Assembly (NCBI RefSeq): GCF_009928425.1
Contig: NZ_JAABNS010000001.1
Span: forward strand, 1,984,001-2,048,000
Reading direction: 5' to 3'
Source of the DNA: Pseudarthrobacter sp. ATCC 49987
GTDB lineage: Bacteria > Actinomycetota > Actinomycetes > Actinomycetales > Micrococcaceae
DNA: 64,000 nucleotides
Shown here: positions 44,627 through 54,982 of the stretch, one piece after another
Numbering within the stretch: position 1 is the stretch's first letter
Layout: each line of letters opens with the position of its first letter
The notes under the pieces: generated by a model
Database searches by the model: none
What the model was told of the DNA's origin: nothing
What the model saw: the letters and a program-made list of their open reading frames with translations, nothing else
Translations under genes and position numbers: made by a program

Positions 44627-47600
44627 CGGTCACCTCCAGGATTCGAGACCAAACTTCTTCGCCGTCGGGGTCAAGGCCCTCTTCGATGGCGTCAAGGCGG
44701 GTTTGCAGTACGGCCGCGTAGTCGCGCGGCAGCACCTTGGTTATGCGGGCTGCGGTGTCGTCGAAGTTCTCCAGAAGCCGTGCCGCAAGCAGCGATTCGG
44801 TCTCCTCGGAGTGCTTCAGCAGCAGTCCATGGACAATGTCGCGGTCCTCGGCGTCCAGTTCGCGCAGCTGCAGCTCACCGGATTCCAGGGCCTGCTTGTT
44901 GACGCGTTCGGTCTGCAGGTCCAGAACGTAGGCCGTGCCGCCGGACATGCCGGCACCGAAGTTGCGGCCGGTGCGCCCGATGATGAGCGTCTGGCCGCCG
45001 GTCATGTACTCGCAGCCGTGGTCACCGATTCCTTCGACCACCGCGGTGGCGCCGGAGTTTCGGACCATAAAGCGTTCGCCAACCTGGCCGCGCAGGTACA
45101 TCTCGCCGCTCGTCGCGCCGTAGCCGATGACGTTGCCGGCAATCACGTTGCGCTCCGCCGGGAACACGTTGGTGCGGTCCGGCCGGACGATGATGCGCCC
45201 GCCGGAAAGGCCCTTGCCGACGTAGTCGTTCGAGTCACCGAACATCCGCAGGGTGATGCCTGCCGGCAGGAAGGCACCAAGCGACTGCCCGGCAGTGCCG
45301 GTCAGCGTGATGTCGATGGTGTCCGTGGCGAGCACGTCCGTGCTGAAGGTCTTGGTGACCTCGTGGCCCAGCATCGTGCCCACGGAGCGGTCCGTGTTGA
45401 TGACGTCGACGGCGATCTTGACCGGGGTCCGGTCACTCAGGGCTTCCGCGGCCATCGCGATCAGGCGCTGGTCGAAGTGCTTGTCCAGCTCATGGTTCTG
45501 GCCCGTGAGGTTGCGCAGCGGGGCGTCGTCGTCGAACTCGAGCCCGTGCAGGATCGGGTCCAGGTCCAGACCCTCGGCCTTCCAGTGGTTGATCGCCTCG
45601 CGGGTGTCGAGCATCTCGGCGTGGCCGATCGCTTCCTCGATGGTGCGGAAGCCAAGTTCGGCCAGGATCTCGCGGACCTCCTCGGCAAGGAATTCGAAGA
45701 AGTTCACCACGAATTCCGGCTTGCCGCTGAACCGGGAGCGCAGCTCGGGGTTCTGCGTCGCGACGCCCACCGGACAGGTATCCAGGTGGCAGACGCGCAT
45801 CATGATGCAGCCGGACACCACCAGCGGGGCGGTGGCGAAACCGAATTCCTCGCCGCCGAGCAGCGCGGCGATCACGACGTCTCGGCCGGTCTTGAGCTGG
45901 CCGTCCACCTGCACCACCACGCGGTCGCGCAGGCCGTTGAGCATCAGGGTCTGCTGGGTCTCGGCAAGGCCCAGCTCCCACGGCACACCGGCATGCTTGA
46001 GCGAGTTCAGCGGCGAGGCGCCGGTTCCGCCGTCGTGCCCGGAAACCAGGACGACGTCGGCCTTGGCCTTCGTGACGCCGGCCGCCACCGTGCCGATCCC
46101 GACCTCGGAGACCAGCTTGACGTGGACGCGCGCCGAGGGGTTTGCCCGCTTCGCATCGTAGATCAGCTGGGCGAGGTCCTCGATCGAGTAGATGTCGTGG
46201 TGCGGGGGCGGGGAGATGAGTCCGACGCCGGGCGTCGAGTGCCGTGTCCGGGCCACCCAGGGGTAGACCTTCTGCGCCATCAGCTGGCCGCCTTCGCCGG
46301 GCTTGGCACCCTGCGCCATCTTGATCTGGATGTCATCGGCGTTGGTCAGGTACAGGCTGGTCACGCCGAACCGGCCGGAAGCGATCTGCTTGACCGCCGA
46401 ACGGCGGGTCGGATCGAGCAGCCGGTCCACGTCCTCGCCGCCTTCACCGGTGTTGGACTTGCCGCCCAGCCGGTTCATGGCGATCGCGAGGGTTTCGTGG
46501 GCCTCCTGCGAGATGGAGCCGTAGCTCATCGCACCGGTGGAGAACCGCTTGACGATGCTGGAGACGGACTCCACTTCCTCGAGCGGGACGGCGGGGCGCA
46601 GCCCGGCCTTGAACTTCAGGAGCCCGCGCAGGGTCATGAGGTTCTCGGACTGGTCGTCCACACCGCGCGTGTAGGCCTTGAAGATGTCGTAGCGGCGCTC
46701 ACGCGTGGCGTGCTGCAGCCGGAACACGGTTTCCGGGTTGAACAGGTGCGGCTCGCCGTCGCGGCGCCACTGGTACTCGCCGCCGCCCATCAGAGCCTGG
46801 TGCGGCTGCTCGATGCCGTTCTCCGGGTACGCCATCCGGTGGCGTGCCGCGACCTCGGCCGCGATGACCTCGAGGCCGACGCCGCCCAGCTGCGAGTGCG
46901 TGCCGGAGAAGTACTCGTCCACGAGGTCCTGGCCAAGGCCAAGGGCTTCGAAGGTCTGGGCCCCGGTGTAGGAGGCCACGGTGGAGATGCCCATCTTGGA
47001 CATGATCTTCAGGACACCCTTGCCGAGGCCCTTGATCAGGTTGTAGACACCGTCCTGCGCGGTCACCCCGACGACGTCGCCGGTGGAGATGAGTTGCTCC
47101 ACCGATTCCATTGCCAGGTACGGGTTCACGGCGGAGGCGCCGTAGCCGATCAGCACGGCCACGTGGTGCGTCTCGCGGACATCGCCTGCCTCGACGACGA
47201 GGGCGGTCTTGGTGCGGTTGGCGCTGCGCAGCAGGTGGTGGTGCACGGCGCTGACCAGCAGCAGGGACGGGATCGGCGCCCACTGGGCGTTCGAGTCACG
47301 GTCCGAGAGCACAACGTACTGCACCCCGCGGTTGATGGCCCCGGAAACCTGCTCGCAGATTTCGGTCAGCCGTGCGCGCAGCGCGTTTTCGCCGCCTTCG
47401 GGGCGGTAGAGGCCCCGGACTTTCATGGCGACGCGGTCGCCGTCGGCGTTCTCGATGTTCGCGATCTTGGCGAGCTGGTCGTTGTTGATCACGGGGAACG
47501 GCAGCGAAACCTGCGGCTGGCGGACCTGTTTGGTGTCCAGGAGGTTGCCGTTGGGGCCGATGGCACAGGTCAGCGAGGTGACAAGTTCCTCCCGGATGGC

Positions 47601-49229
47601 GTCCAGCGGCGGGTTGGTGACCTGCGCGAAGGACTGCACAAAGTAGTCGAACAGCAGCCGCGGCCGCTTGGAGAGCACGGCCACGGGAGTGTCGGATCCC
47701 ATGGCTCCGAGCGGCTCGGCGCCCGTGCGGGCCATCGGGCCGAGCAGGATCTTCAGTTCCTCGGTGGTGTAGCCGAAGGTGCGCTGGCGGATGTTCACCG
47801 AGGCCGCGGTGTGCACCACGTGCTCGCGTTCGGGCAGGTCCTTCAGGTCGATCAGGTTTTCCTTGACCCAATCGGCCCACGGGTTGGCTGCCGCCACCTC
47901 GGCCTTGACCTCGGCGTCGTCGATGATCCTGCCGGCGTCCGTGTCGACAAGGAACATCTTGCCGGGTGAGACGCGGCCCTTCTTGACCACCTTGGAGGGT
48001 TCGACGTCGATCACGCCGACCTCGGAGGCAAAGATGATCAGGCCGTCCTCGGTGATCCAGAACCGGCCAGGGCGCAACCCGTTGCGGTCCAGTGTGGCGC
48101 CGACGAGGTTTCCGTCGGTGAAGGAAACGGCGGCGGGGCCGTCCCACGGTTCCATCAGCATGGAGTGGTACTCGTAGAATGCGCGGCGGGCAGGATCCAT
48201 CGTGGCGTGGTTTTCCCAGGCCTCGGGGATCATCATCATGATCGAGTGGGTGATCGGCCGGCCGGAGAGCCAGAGCAGTTCCGCGACCTCGTCGAAGGAG
48301 GCCGAGTCGGAAGCGCCCGGGGTGCAGATCGGGTACAGCTCCTCGGGTGAATCCCCCAGCAGCGGGTTGGCCAGCTGCGACTGGCGGGCACGCATCCAGT
48401 TGCGGTTTCCCTTGACCGTGTTGATTTCGCCGTTGTGGGCGATGGTCCGGAACGGCTGGGCCAGCGGCCAGGACGGGAAGGTGTTGGTGGAGAAGCGCGA
48501 GTGGACGATCGCGAGCTTGGTCTTGAAGCGCTTGTCCGAGAGGTCCGGGTAGAACGGCTCGAGCTGGGCCGTGGTCAGCATGCCCTTGTAGACGATGGTC
48601 CGGGAGGACAGCGACGGGAAGTACACGCCGAACTTGTTCTGCGCCCGCTTCCGGATCCGCCACGCACGGGAGTCGAGTTCGTTGCGCTCCAGCACTTCCC
48701 CGGTGCTGGAGGCAAAGAACGGCTGGGAGAAGTACGGCATGCAGGCCCGGGCCATCGCCCCGACGAGGTCAGCGACGATCGGCACCTCACGCCAGCCGAG
48801 GACCGTCATGCCCTCGTCGGCGGCAAGGCTTTCGATGCCCGCCTTGGCGGCGTCGGATTCGCGCTTCTCGGCCGGCAGGAAGGCCGTGCCCACCACGAAC
48901 TGACCGGGGGCGGGAAGCTCGAAGTCGGTGACTGCACGGAAGAACTCGTCCGGGACCTGCATAAGCAGTCCCGCGCCGTCGCCGGTGCCTTCGTCGGCGC
49001 CCACGGCGCCGCGGTGCTCGAGGTTGCGCAGGGCGGTCAGGGCGGCGTCAACGATGTCATAGCCCGGCTCCCCCCGCAGCGTGGCGATAATGGCGAGGCC
49101 GCAGGCGTCCTTCTCCTGCTCGGGGTTGTAGAGCCCGGCCGCTTCGGGAAGTGCCGCGAAGCGCTTGAAAGGTGACATGGCGGCCTCTTGAGGCTCGGAC
49201 CAACTGGGGCTGTGCAGGGTTTGGGTCAT
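44619..49229 (-). CDS. gltB: Glutamate synthase (NADPH) large subunit
   Basis: 1536 aa from ATG 49229, which follows AGGAGGAAGG; an upstream frame extension to 49313 lacks support. Makes two glutamates from glutamine and 2-oxoglutarate. Parts: a ~42-residue propeptide, then Cys43 ([10 protein letters not shown]), the class II glutaminase nucleophile; [19 protein letters not shown]; the central and FMN-binding synthase domains ([20 protein letters not shown]); 3Fe-4S Cys motif [15 protein letters not shown]; and the C-terminal GXGXG beta-helix domain. The 266 bp before it contain a possible minus-strand -10 TACAAT at 49331-49336, so the gltBD transcript probably starts here. Confidence 0.96.
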   Translation of the reverse strand: MTQTLHSPSWSEPQEAAMSPFKRFAALPEAAGLYNPEQEKDACGLAIIATLRGEPGYDIVDAALTALRNLEHRGAVGADEGTGDGAGLLMQVPDEFFRAVTDFELPAPGQFVVGTAFLPAEKRESDAAKAGIESLAADEGMTVLGWREVPIVADLVGAMARACMPYFSQPFFASSTGEVLERNELDSRAWRIRKRAQNKFGVYFPSLSSRTIVYKGMLTTAQLEPFYPDLSDKRFKTKLAIVHSRFSTNTFPSWPLAQPFRTIAHNGEINTVKGNRNWMRARQSQLANPLLGDSPEELYPICTPGASDSASFDEVAELLWLSGRPITHSIMMMIPEAWENHATMDPARRAFYEYHSMLMEPWDGPAAVSFTDGNLVGATLDRNGLRPGRFWITEDGLIIFASEVGVIDVEPSKVVKKGRVSPGKMFLVDTDAGRIIDDAEVKAEVAAANPWADWVKENLIDLKDLPEREHVVHTAASVNIRQRTFGYTTEELKILLGPMARTGAEPLGAMGSDTPVAVLSKRPRLLFDYFVQSFAQVTNPPLDAIREELVTSLTCAIGPNGNLLDTKQVRQPQVSLPFPVINNDQLAKIANIENADGDRVAMKVRGLYRPEGGENALRARLTEICEQVSGAINRGVQYVVLSDRDSNAQWAPIPSLLLVSAVHHHLLRSANRTKTALVVEAGDVRETHHVAVLIGYGASAVNPYLAMESVEQLISTGDVVGVTAQDGVYNLIKGLGKGVLKIMSKMGISTVASYTGAQTFEALGLGQDLVDEYFSGTHSQLGGVGLEVIAAEVAARHRMAYPENGIEQPHQALMGGGEYQWRRDGEPHLFNPETVFRLQHATRERRYDIFKAYTRGVDDQSENLMTLRGLLKFKAGLRPAVPLEEVESVSSIVKRFSTGAMSYGSISQEAHETLAIAMNRLGGKSNTGEGGEDVDRLLDPTRRSAVKQIASGRFGVTSLYLTNADDIQIKMAQGAKPGEGGQLMAQKVYPWVARTRHSTPGVGLISPPPHHDIYSIEDLAQLIYDAKRANPSARVHVKLVSEVGIGTVAAGVTKAKADVVLVSGHDGGTGASPLNSLKHAGVPWELGLAETQQTLMLNGLRDRVVVQVDGQLKTGRDVVIAALLGGEEFGFATAPLVVSGCIMMRVCHLDTCPVGVATQNPELRSRFSGKPEFVVNFFEFLAEEVREILAELGFRTIEEAIGHAEMLDTREAINHWKAEGLDLDPILHGLEFDDDAPLRNLTGQNHELDKHFDQRLIAMAAEALSDRTPVKIAVDVINTDRSVGTMLGHEVTKTFSTDVLATDTIDITLTGTAGQSLGAFLPAGITLRMFGDSNDYVGKGLSGGRIIVRPDRTNVFPAERNVIAGNVIGYGATSGEMYLRGQVGERFMVRNSGATAVVEGIGDHGCEYMTGGQTLIIGRTGRNFGAGMSGGTAYVLDLQTERVNKQALESGELQLRELDAEDRDIVHGLLLKHSEETESLLAARLLENFDDTAARITKVLPRDYAAVLQTRLDAIEEGLDPDGEEVWSRILEVTGG

Positions 49230-49495
49230 GGGAGACGTCCTTCCTCCTGATCGTGCGTATGGGAGGGACAACATTGGCCCGCATCGGTGCGCCGGCCGTG
49301 ACGGGCACAACAAAGTGTTTTCTTATTCGAATTGTAGGTCAGCGCCGCTTCCTGCACTAACAGTTACGCGGCCGCCTGCCTGGGCTTGCGCGAAACAGCC
49401 ACTGTCTGCTGTCCGCTGCCTTCCCTTTTGCCACGACGCTGTGGAAACGGACTCTGCGAGGGGTGACTCCGCGGCCCGGTTTGCCAGGGGCTGAG

Positions 49496-50845
49496 CTATT
49501 TGGTGCCCTCAGCATCCGGCGCGGTTCCAGTGGCCTGGTGGCCGGGTGTTCCGGCCGCCGGTGTTCCAGTGGCGGGCTTGGTGCCGCCAGTGGATTCCTT
49601 GGACGTTTCAGCTGGGGCGGAAACGTGGCCTGGACCGCTTTGGTTCTCAGGGAGATTATCACGCGATTCACTATCTGAGACAGCAGAATCCGAACGGCGG
49701 ACAGTGCCGCTGTAAGCAGGGACGGTGGCCGGCACCTTGTGTTCCGCGTCGTTCCCGGCGTCGTCGCGCTCCTCAGCCGCCTCGTCATCTTCGCCTTGTG
49801 GCACGTCACGGTCGACGGCGGCGGCTGGCTTAACGTCCGTGTCCGCCGTCGTCCCAGCACTGTCAGCCTTCCCCGCGGCGGCGTCAGCGTCAGTGTCGGC
49901 GTCTGTTTCCCGGTCCGTGTCCGTGTCCGTCTCCGTGTCAGACGGCTCGCGGCCTGGCAGGTAGACGGTGTCCGGCTCCGTACGCCTGCGCAGGCCCAGG
50001 ATGATGAACGCGGCCAGCGCGCCCAGCAGCACGAAGATGGACGTCCACACGTTCAGGCGGGTGGTGATGCCGAACAGGTTGATCTGCTCGGCGTCGTCGA
50101 TCCGCATCGCTTCGATCCAGACCCGGCCCAGCGTGTAATAGACCGCGTACAGGCAGAAGAGCCGGCCCCGGCGGAAGCGGAACTTGCGGTCGAGCAGCAA
50201 CAGAATGCCGACGCCGGCCAGGTTCCAGAGGGATTCGTAGAGGAACGTCGGGTGGAAGAGTGTGTCCGCGGCCATGCCGGGAGGGAAGTTCGGGTTGTCA
50301 GCGTCGATCTGCAGGCCCCACGGGAGTGTGGTGGGGCCACCGAACAGTTCCTGGTTGAAGTAGTTGCCCCAGCGGCCGATCGCCTGGGCCAGCAGCAGTC
50401 CGGGCGCCGCGGCGTCCATGAAGGCGCTCAGCTTGACCCCCGCCTTGCGGCAGCCGATCCACGCACCCACGGCGCCCAGCAGCACGGCGCCCCAGATCCC
50501 CAGACCCCCGCGCTGGAGCTGCGGGATCAGGGACAGGTCGCCGGTGCCGTCGAAGCCGGGGCCGAAGTACGCGTCCGGTGAGGACACCACGTGGTAGAGC
50601 CGGCCGCCGATGATACCGAACGGGATGGCCCAGATGGCGATGTCCCAGACGCTGCCCTCCGGGGCGCCGCGCTTGGCCCAACGGACGGAGGTGAGCCACA
50701 GGCCGACGATGATGCCGAGCAGGATGCACAGGGCGTAGGCGTGGATGCGCAGTGACCCCCATGGCAGCGGGATGTCGAAGCCGGACCAGTCCGGGCTCGG
50801 AATGCTCGCGGGGATCATCGCTGCCGCGTGGAGGACTGACTGCAT
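49496..50845 (-). CDS. lgt: Prolipoprotein diacylglyceryl transferase with acidic tail
   Basis: 449 aa, about 150 more than typical enzymes. Attaches diacylglycerol to the lipobox Cys of prolipoproteins in the cytoplasmic membrane. Seven hydrophobic segments; motifs FGIIGGRLYHV, RGGLGIWGA, the Lgt signature AIGRWGNYFNQELFGG and FHPTFLYESLWN. After residue ~290 comes a disordered tail, very rich in Asp, Thr, Ala and Glu, with short tandem units (TDTDTDRETDADTDAD); such tails occur in several actinobacterial Lgt proteins. Starts four bases after trpA (a second ATG lies at 50815). Confidence 0.95.
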   Translation of the reverse strand: MQSVLHAAAMIPASIPSPDWSGFDIPLPWGSLRIHAYALCILLGIIVGLWLTSVRWAKRGAPEGSVWDIAIWAIPFGIIGGRLYHVVSSPDAYFGPGFDGTGDLSLIPQLQRGGLGIWGAVLLGAVGAWIGCRKAGVKLSAFMDAAAPGLLLAQAIGRWGNYFNQELFGGPTTLPWGLQIDADNPNFPPGMAADTLFHPTFLYESLWNLAGVGILLLLDRKFRFRRGRLFCLYAVYYTLGRVWIEAMRIDDAEQINLFGITTRLNVWTSIFVLLGALAAFIILGLRRRTEPDTVYLPGREPSDTETDTDTDRETDADTDADAAAGKADSAGTTADTDVKPAAAVDRDVPQGEDDEAAEERDDAGNDAEHKVPATVPAYSGTVRRSDSAVSDSESRDNLPENQSGPGHVSAPAETSKESTGGTKPATGTPAAGTPGHQATGTAPDAEGTK

Positions 50846-50849
50846 GTGT

Positions 50850-51683
50850 TTAAGCTTCTTCCCTGGTGAGGCCGGTGCTGAGGTCTTTCGTCAAGGACGC
50901 TACCGCATCCACGCCGCCGTCGCCGATGGCCACGACCAGCGCGGTACCGACGATCACGCCGTCCGCGTAGGCGGCGATCTCGCGGACCTGCTCCGCGTTG
51001 GACACGCCCAGACCGACGCAAACATGTTCGGCGCCGGCGGCGCGCGCGGCGGCCACAACATCCTTGGCTGCGGAGCTGACCGAGGTACGGGCGCCGGTGA
51101 CGCCCATGATCGAGACCGCATAGACGAAGCCGCGGCTCGCCTCGACGGTGCGCTTCATGCGCTCCGGCGAGGAGGACGGCGCCACGAGGAACACCCGGTC
51201 CAGGCCGTACTTGTCCGAGGCCGCCATCCATTCGGACGCTTCATCGGGGATCAGGTCCGGGGTGATGAGCCCTGCTCCCCCGGCGTCGGCGAGCTGGCGG
51301 GAGAATTCATCGACGCCCGTCCGGACAACAGGGTTCCAGTAGGTCATGACCAGCACGGCGGCGTCGGTCTTGCTCGTGATGCCGCGGACAACGTCGAAGA
51401 CCTGCTTGACGTGGAAGCCCTTGGCGAGGGCCTCCGTGGTGGCGGCCTGGATAACAAGGCCGTCCATCACCGGGTCGGAGTACGGGATGCCGATTTCGAT
51501 CAGGTCCGCGCCGTTTTCCGCGAGGGCGATGCCGGCCGCGATGGTGTCCTCGACGCTCGGGTAGCCGGCGGGCAGGTAGCCGATGAGGGCGGCGCGGCCC
51601 TGGGCCTTGGCGCGGTCAATGGCCGCAGCCGATTTGCTGGCGGCGGTCAGGCTGCCTCCGGCGCTGGCTTCGACGTGGTTCAC
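50850..51683 (-). CDS. trpA: Tryptophan synthase alpha subunit
   Basis: 277 aa from GTG 51683, which overlaps the trpB stop (GTGA) and follows GGAGGGGGAG. Cleaves indole-3-glycerol phosphate to indole. Catalytic Glu in [16 protein letters not shown] and Asp in the [16 protein letters not shown] region, phosphate site [10 protein letters not shown] and [10 protein letters not shown]. Works in an alpha2-beta2 complex with the trpB product. Confidence 0.95.
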   Translation of the reverse strand: MNHVEASAGGSLTAASKSAAAIDRAKAQGRAALIGYLPAGYPSVEDTIAAGIALAENGADLIEIGIPYSDPVMDGLVIQAATTEALAKGFHVKQVFDVVRGITSKTDAAVLVMTYWNPVVRTGVDEFSRQLADAGGAGLITPDLIPDEASEWMAASDKYGLDRVFLVAPSSSPERMKRTVEASRGFVYAVSIMGVTGARTSVSSAAKDVVAAARAAGAEHVCVGLGVSNAEQVREIAAYADGVIVGTALVVAIGDGGVDAVASLTKDLSTGLTREEA

Positions 51684-53026
51684 AGCTGCTCCCCCTCCGT
51701 GGCGATCTCGTGCTCGGGTGAATCCTTGTCCAGCAGGTCGAACCATTCAGCGGCAGTGGCCACGTCCTTGTCGCCGCGGCCGGAGAGGTTCACGATCACG
51801 ATCTTCTCTGATGCATTGCTGGAGCCTGCGGCCCCAGCTTCGGCGGCCAGCCGCTGGCCGACCTTGATGGCACCGGCCAGTGCATGCGCCGACTCGATGG
51901 CCGGGATGATGCCCTCGGTGCGGCAGAGCAGCCGAAACGCGTCCATGGCCTCGCTGTCCGTGATGGGCTCGTAGCTGACGCGTCCGATGTCCGCGAGGTA
52001 GGCGTGTTCCGGCCCGACGCCGGGGTAGTCCAGGCCTGCGGAAATGGAGTGCGATTCGATGGTCTGGCCGTCGTCGTCCTGCATCAGGTAGGAGCGGGCG
52101 CCGTGCAGCACCCCGGGCTTGCCGAGCGTGATGGTGGCGGAATGGCGTCCGGTTTCGACACCCTCGCCGCCGGCTTCGAAGCCATAGATCCTAACCGAGG
52201 GATCGTCCAGGAAGCCGTGGAAGATGCCGATGGCGTTGGAGCCGCCGCCGACGCAGGCGCAGACGGCGTCGGGCAGGCGGCCGGTCTGCTCCAGGATCTG
52301 GGCGCGGGCCTCCTCGCCAATAACCTCGTGGAAGTACCGGACCATGGCCGGGAACGGGTGCGCCCCGGCAGCGGTGCCCAGCAGGTAGTGCGTGGTGTCC
52401 ACGTTGGCGACCCAGTCGCGGAGCGCCTCGTTGATGGCGTCCTTGAGCGTCTGGGAGCCGTTGGTCACCGGAATGACGGTGGCTCCGAGGAGCTCCATCC
52501 GGGCAACGTTGAGGGCCTGCCGGCGGCAGTCTTCGGCGCCCATGTAAACGACGCATTCCAGGCCCATCAGGGCGGCCGCGGTGGCGCTGGCGACACCGTG
52601 CTGCCCGGCGCCGGTTTCGGCGATGATACGGGTCTTGCCCATGCGCTTGGCCAGGAGTGCCTGGCCCAGCACGTTGTTGATCTTGTGCGACCCGGTGTGG
52701 TTCAGGTCCTCGCGCTTGAGGAAGATCCGGACCCCTCCGGCGTGCTGCGCGAAGCGGTTCGCCTCGGTCAGCAGCGAGGGCCGGCCGGAGTAGTTCTTAT
52801 TCAGATCGGCGATCTGCGCGGTGAACTCGGGATCGGCTTTGGCCTTCTCGAAAGTGTCTTCGAGCTCATCCAGGGCGGCGATGAGGGACTCGGGCATCCA
52901 CCGGCCGCCGTATGACCCGAAGTAGGGTCCGGGGGCATGCCGCAGGGATTCTCCACCCTGCAGGAACGCGTCCACGGCGCTTTCGTCTGAGCTGGCTGCT
53001 GGCGCATCGACCATCAGTCTCACCAT
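51680..53026 (-). CDS. trpB: Tryptophan synthase beta subunit
   Basis: 448 aa. PLP enzyme joining indole and serine. PLP Lys in [30 protein letters not shown], phosphate-binding [16 protein letters not shown]-terminal [10 protein letters not shown]. The first Met of [13 protein letters not shown] is used; the second (53014) is equally possible. 82 bp after trpC, overlaps trpA by 4 bp. Confidence 0.96.
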   Translation of the reverse strand: MVRLMVDAPAASSDESAVDAFLQGGESLRHAPGPYFGSYGGRWMPESLIAALDELEDTFEKAKADPEFTAQIADLNKNYSGRPSLLTEANRFAQHAGGVRIFLKREDLNHTGSHKINNVLGQALLAKRMGKTRIIAETGAGQHGVASATAAALMGLECVVYMGAEDCRRQALNVARMELLGATVIPVTNGSQTLKDAINEALRDWVANVDTTHYLLGTAAGAHPFPAMVRYFHEVIGEEARAQILEQTGRLPDAVCACVGGGSNAIGIFHGFLDDPSVRIYGFEAGGEGVETGRHSATITLGKPGVLHGARSYLMQDDDGQTIESHSISAGLDYPGVGPEHAYLADIGRVSYEPITDSEAMDAFRLLCRTEGIIPAIESAHALAGAIKVGQRLAAEAGAAGSSNASEKIVIVNLSGRGDKDVATAAEWFDLLDKDSPEHEIATEGEQL

Positions 53027-53108
53027 CCTGTTCCACTGCTAATTAGGTCTGGGTGCTGCACGGAGGCGCCGCATGCTCCCGCCGGGCGTTGCCCGTCCGG
53101 AGCACGGG

Positions 53109-53927
53109 TCAGGATCGTGCGGCGATTTCTTCTGCTCCGGCGGCCATGAATTCGGCGATCCGCTCCCGCGGGGTCGCGTCGCTGACCAGGGCTTCGCCCA
53201 CGAGGACGGCGTTGGCGCCGTTCGCCGCGAAGTGCCGGACGTCGTCGACGCCGCGGACGCCCGATTCGGCGACGACGAGCGCGCCGGCGGGGATGCCTCC
53301 GGCGAGTGCGGCGAAGACGGAACGGTCGACGTCGAGCGTCTTGAGGTTGCGGACGTTGACGCCGATGATCCGGGCTTCGGCAGCAACAGCCCGCTCGATT
53401 TCTTCGGCGGTGTGCGTCTCGACGAGCACGTTCATGCCGAGTTCGCGGCTGAGGGCACTGAACTCGCGCAGTTGCGCATCGGAAAGGGACGCCACGATCA
53501 GCAGGACGAGGTCGGCCCCGTGTGCCCTGGCCTCCCAGATCTGGTACTCGTCGATCATGAAGTCCTTGCGCAGCAGCGGGATGTCCACGGCTGCCCGGAC
53601 GGCGTCGAAATCGGCGAGTGAACCGTTGAAGCGGCGCTGTTCAGTCAGGACGCTGATCGCGGCGGCGCCGCCGTCGGCGTACTGCACGGCGAGGGAGGCA
53701 GGGTCCGCGATGCTCGCGAGGTCCCCCTTGGACGGGCTCCGGCGCTTGATCTCGGCGACGACCTTCAGCTGCGCGCGTGTTGCCGAGGCGCCGCCGAGTG
53801 CGGTCCACGCATCGCGTGCGGGCGGGGCGGCGGCGGCGCGCTCCTTTAGCTCGGCGAGCGTCACGAGGCGCCGGCGGGACTCCATATCCTCCCTGACACC
53901 GGCATTGATGTCATCGAGAACGCTCAC
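53109..53927 (-). CDS. trpC: Indole-3-glycerol phosphate synthase
   Basis: 272 aa TIM barrel from GTG 53927, two bases after the HGxxPAAW gene. Cyclises CdRP to indole-3-glycerol phosphate. Catalytic Lys in AEIKRRSPSKGDLA, LRKDFMIDEYQIWEARAHGA, Glu in VVAESGVRGVDD, substrate site NVRNLKTLDVD. Monofunctional, as in other actinobacteria. Confidence 0.96.
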   Translation of the reverse strand: MSVLDDINAGVREDMESRRRLVTLAELKERAAAAPPARDAWTALGGASATRAQLKVVAEIKRRSPSKGDLASIADPASLAVQYADGGAAAISVLTEQRRFNGSLADFDAVRAAVDIPLLRKDFMIDEYQIWEARAHGADLVLLIVASLSDAQLREFSALSRELGMNVLVETHTAEEIERAVAAEARIIGVNVRNLKTLDVDRSVFAALAGGIPAGALVVAESGVRGVDDVRHFAANGANAVLVGEALVSDATPRERIAEFMAAGAEEIAARS

Positions 53928-53929
53928 CC

Positions 53930-54220
53930 TTAGTGGCCGGAGTTCTTCAGCTTGCTGCCGCCCACACCGTATCCGGCCTTGCGCATGGCGAAGCCGATGA
54001 TCAGGCCGATCGCCATAACAACGCCGCCCGCGATGAAGATCGTGGTGTTGGCGATGACAAAGGCGATGGACATGATGAGCGCGCCGACGAGCATGACCAG
54101 GACGGTGGTCCAGGCTGCCGGGCTGTTGCCGTGGCCGGTCGGTTCGCTGTGATCGACGTCGTCGTACGAGTAGCCGGTGCCGGCAGCGGGCTTGGGTGCG
54201 GAAACAGGGGCATTGCTCAT
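53930..54220 (-). CDS. HGxxPAAW-family two-helix membrane protein
   Basis: 96 aa, GAGGAG upstream. The signature GHGNSPAAW occurs before two hydrophobic helices (VLVMLVGALIMSIAFVIANT, FIAGGVVMAIGLIIGFAM). This actinobacterial family of unknown function is regularly found inside trp operons next to trpC, as here. Confidence 0.88.
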   Translation of the reverse strand: MSNAPVSAPKPAAGTGYSYDDVDHSEPTGHGNSPAAWTTVLVMLVGALIMSIAFVIANTTIFIAGGVVMAIGLIIGFAMRKAGYGVGGSKLKNSGH

Positions 54221-54346
54221 TGGAATCTCCTCAGGGTGAATACTGCTTACATTCTGCCATTTATTGGCGGTGTTGTTGGCCGCGTTACCGGCGGCGTTGC
54301 CGGCAGCGTTACTGCACGTGGTGACGATCGTGTCCGCGGCATCGGC

Positions 54347-54982
54347 TCAGGTGGGATCGTCACCGCGTGACAACCGGTCCCAGCTGTCGATCTCATCCGG
54401 CGGTCCGGCCGGCGCCACGGATCCGCCGGCGGCGGCACCCGACGCTGCGGTGTCATATTTCGTGCGCGACTTCCAGTAACGGCCCGCGGGGATGACCAGC
54501 AGGGCGCTGAGTCCCAGCAGCGCGCCGGCGGCGACGGCGAGGGCCGGGAAGACGGTTACGTCCACCTGCACGTCGCTGCCCGTGATTCCGGTGGCGGCGG
54601 CGATGGAGCCCTGGGCTGCGGCCACCGGGTCGGCGATGACGATCGCGGCGGCGCTGACGATGCCGGCGGCGGCCAGCAGGATAAGCGCCGTGATGATCCA
54701 GCGGGCGATCCGGCCGGCGATCGAGGCGGCCAGACCGCCGGCCAGGGCAACGAGGGCAAGCGCCGTCACCGTGGTGGCGGCCTTGCTGCCCTGGACGTGC
54801 AGGCCGTCCTGGCTGTTGACGGCCGCCCCGAGCTGGGCCGGGTCGAGGTGGACGATGAGCCAGGTCTGTGTCGTGGTGCCAAAGACGGCCAGCGCCAGGG
54901 CGGCGATGGCCAGGACCAGGGTGGATTTCCGCGCCCAGCGGGGCACGACCGGGCTGGTGCTCTTGACCGTGGTGCCGCTCAT
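54347..54982 (-). CDS. Trp biosynthesis-associated membrane protein (TIGR02234-like)
   Basis: 211 aa from ATG 54982, overlapping the trpE stop (ATGA). Three to four hydrophobic helices (TLVLAIAALALAVFG, VTALALVALAGGLAASIAGR, WIITALILLAAAGIVSAAAI, LAVAAGALLGLSALLVIPAG). The conserved TQTWLIVHLDP loop after helix 1 recalls the TQ-W pattern of this actinobacterial family. Function unknown; co-translated with trpE. Confidence 0.85.
   Translation of the reverse strand: MSGTTVKSTSPVVPRWARKSTLVLAIAALALAVFGTTTQTWLIVHLDPAQLGAAVNSQDGLHVQGSKAATTVTALALVALAGGLAASIAGRIARWIITALILLAAAGIVSAAAIVIADPVAAAQGSIAAATGITGSDVQVDVTVFPALAVAAGALLGLSALLVIPAGRYWKSRTKYDTAASGAAAGGSVAPAGPPDEIDSWDRLSRGDDPT

Noticed and set aside
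42083..48000. Very long + strand frames (939 and 1088 codons) opposite pyk, gltD and gltB
   Set aside because: Shadow frames caused by GC-rich third positions of the true minus-strand genes; no family features, start sites or operon logic.
49860..49950. GTCCGT-type short repeats as a separate repeat locus
   Set aside because: They are the codons of the Asp/Thr-rich Lgt tail.
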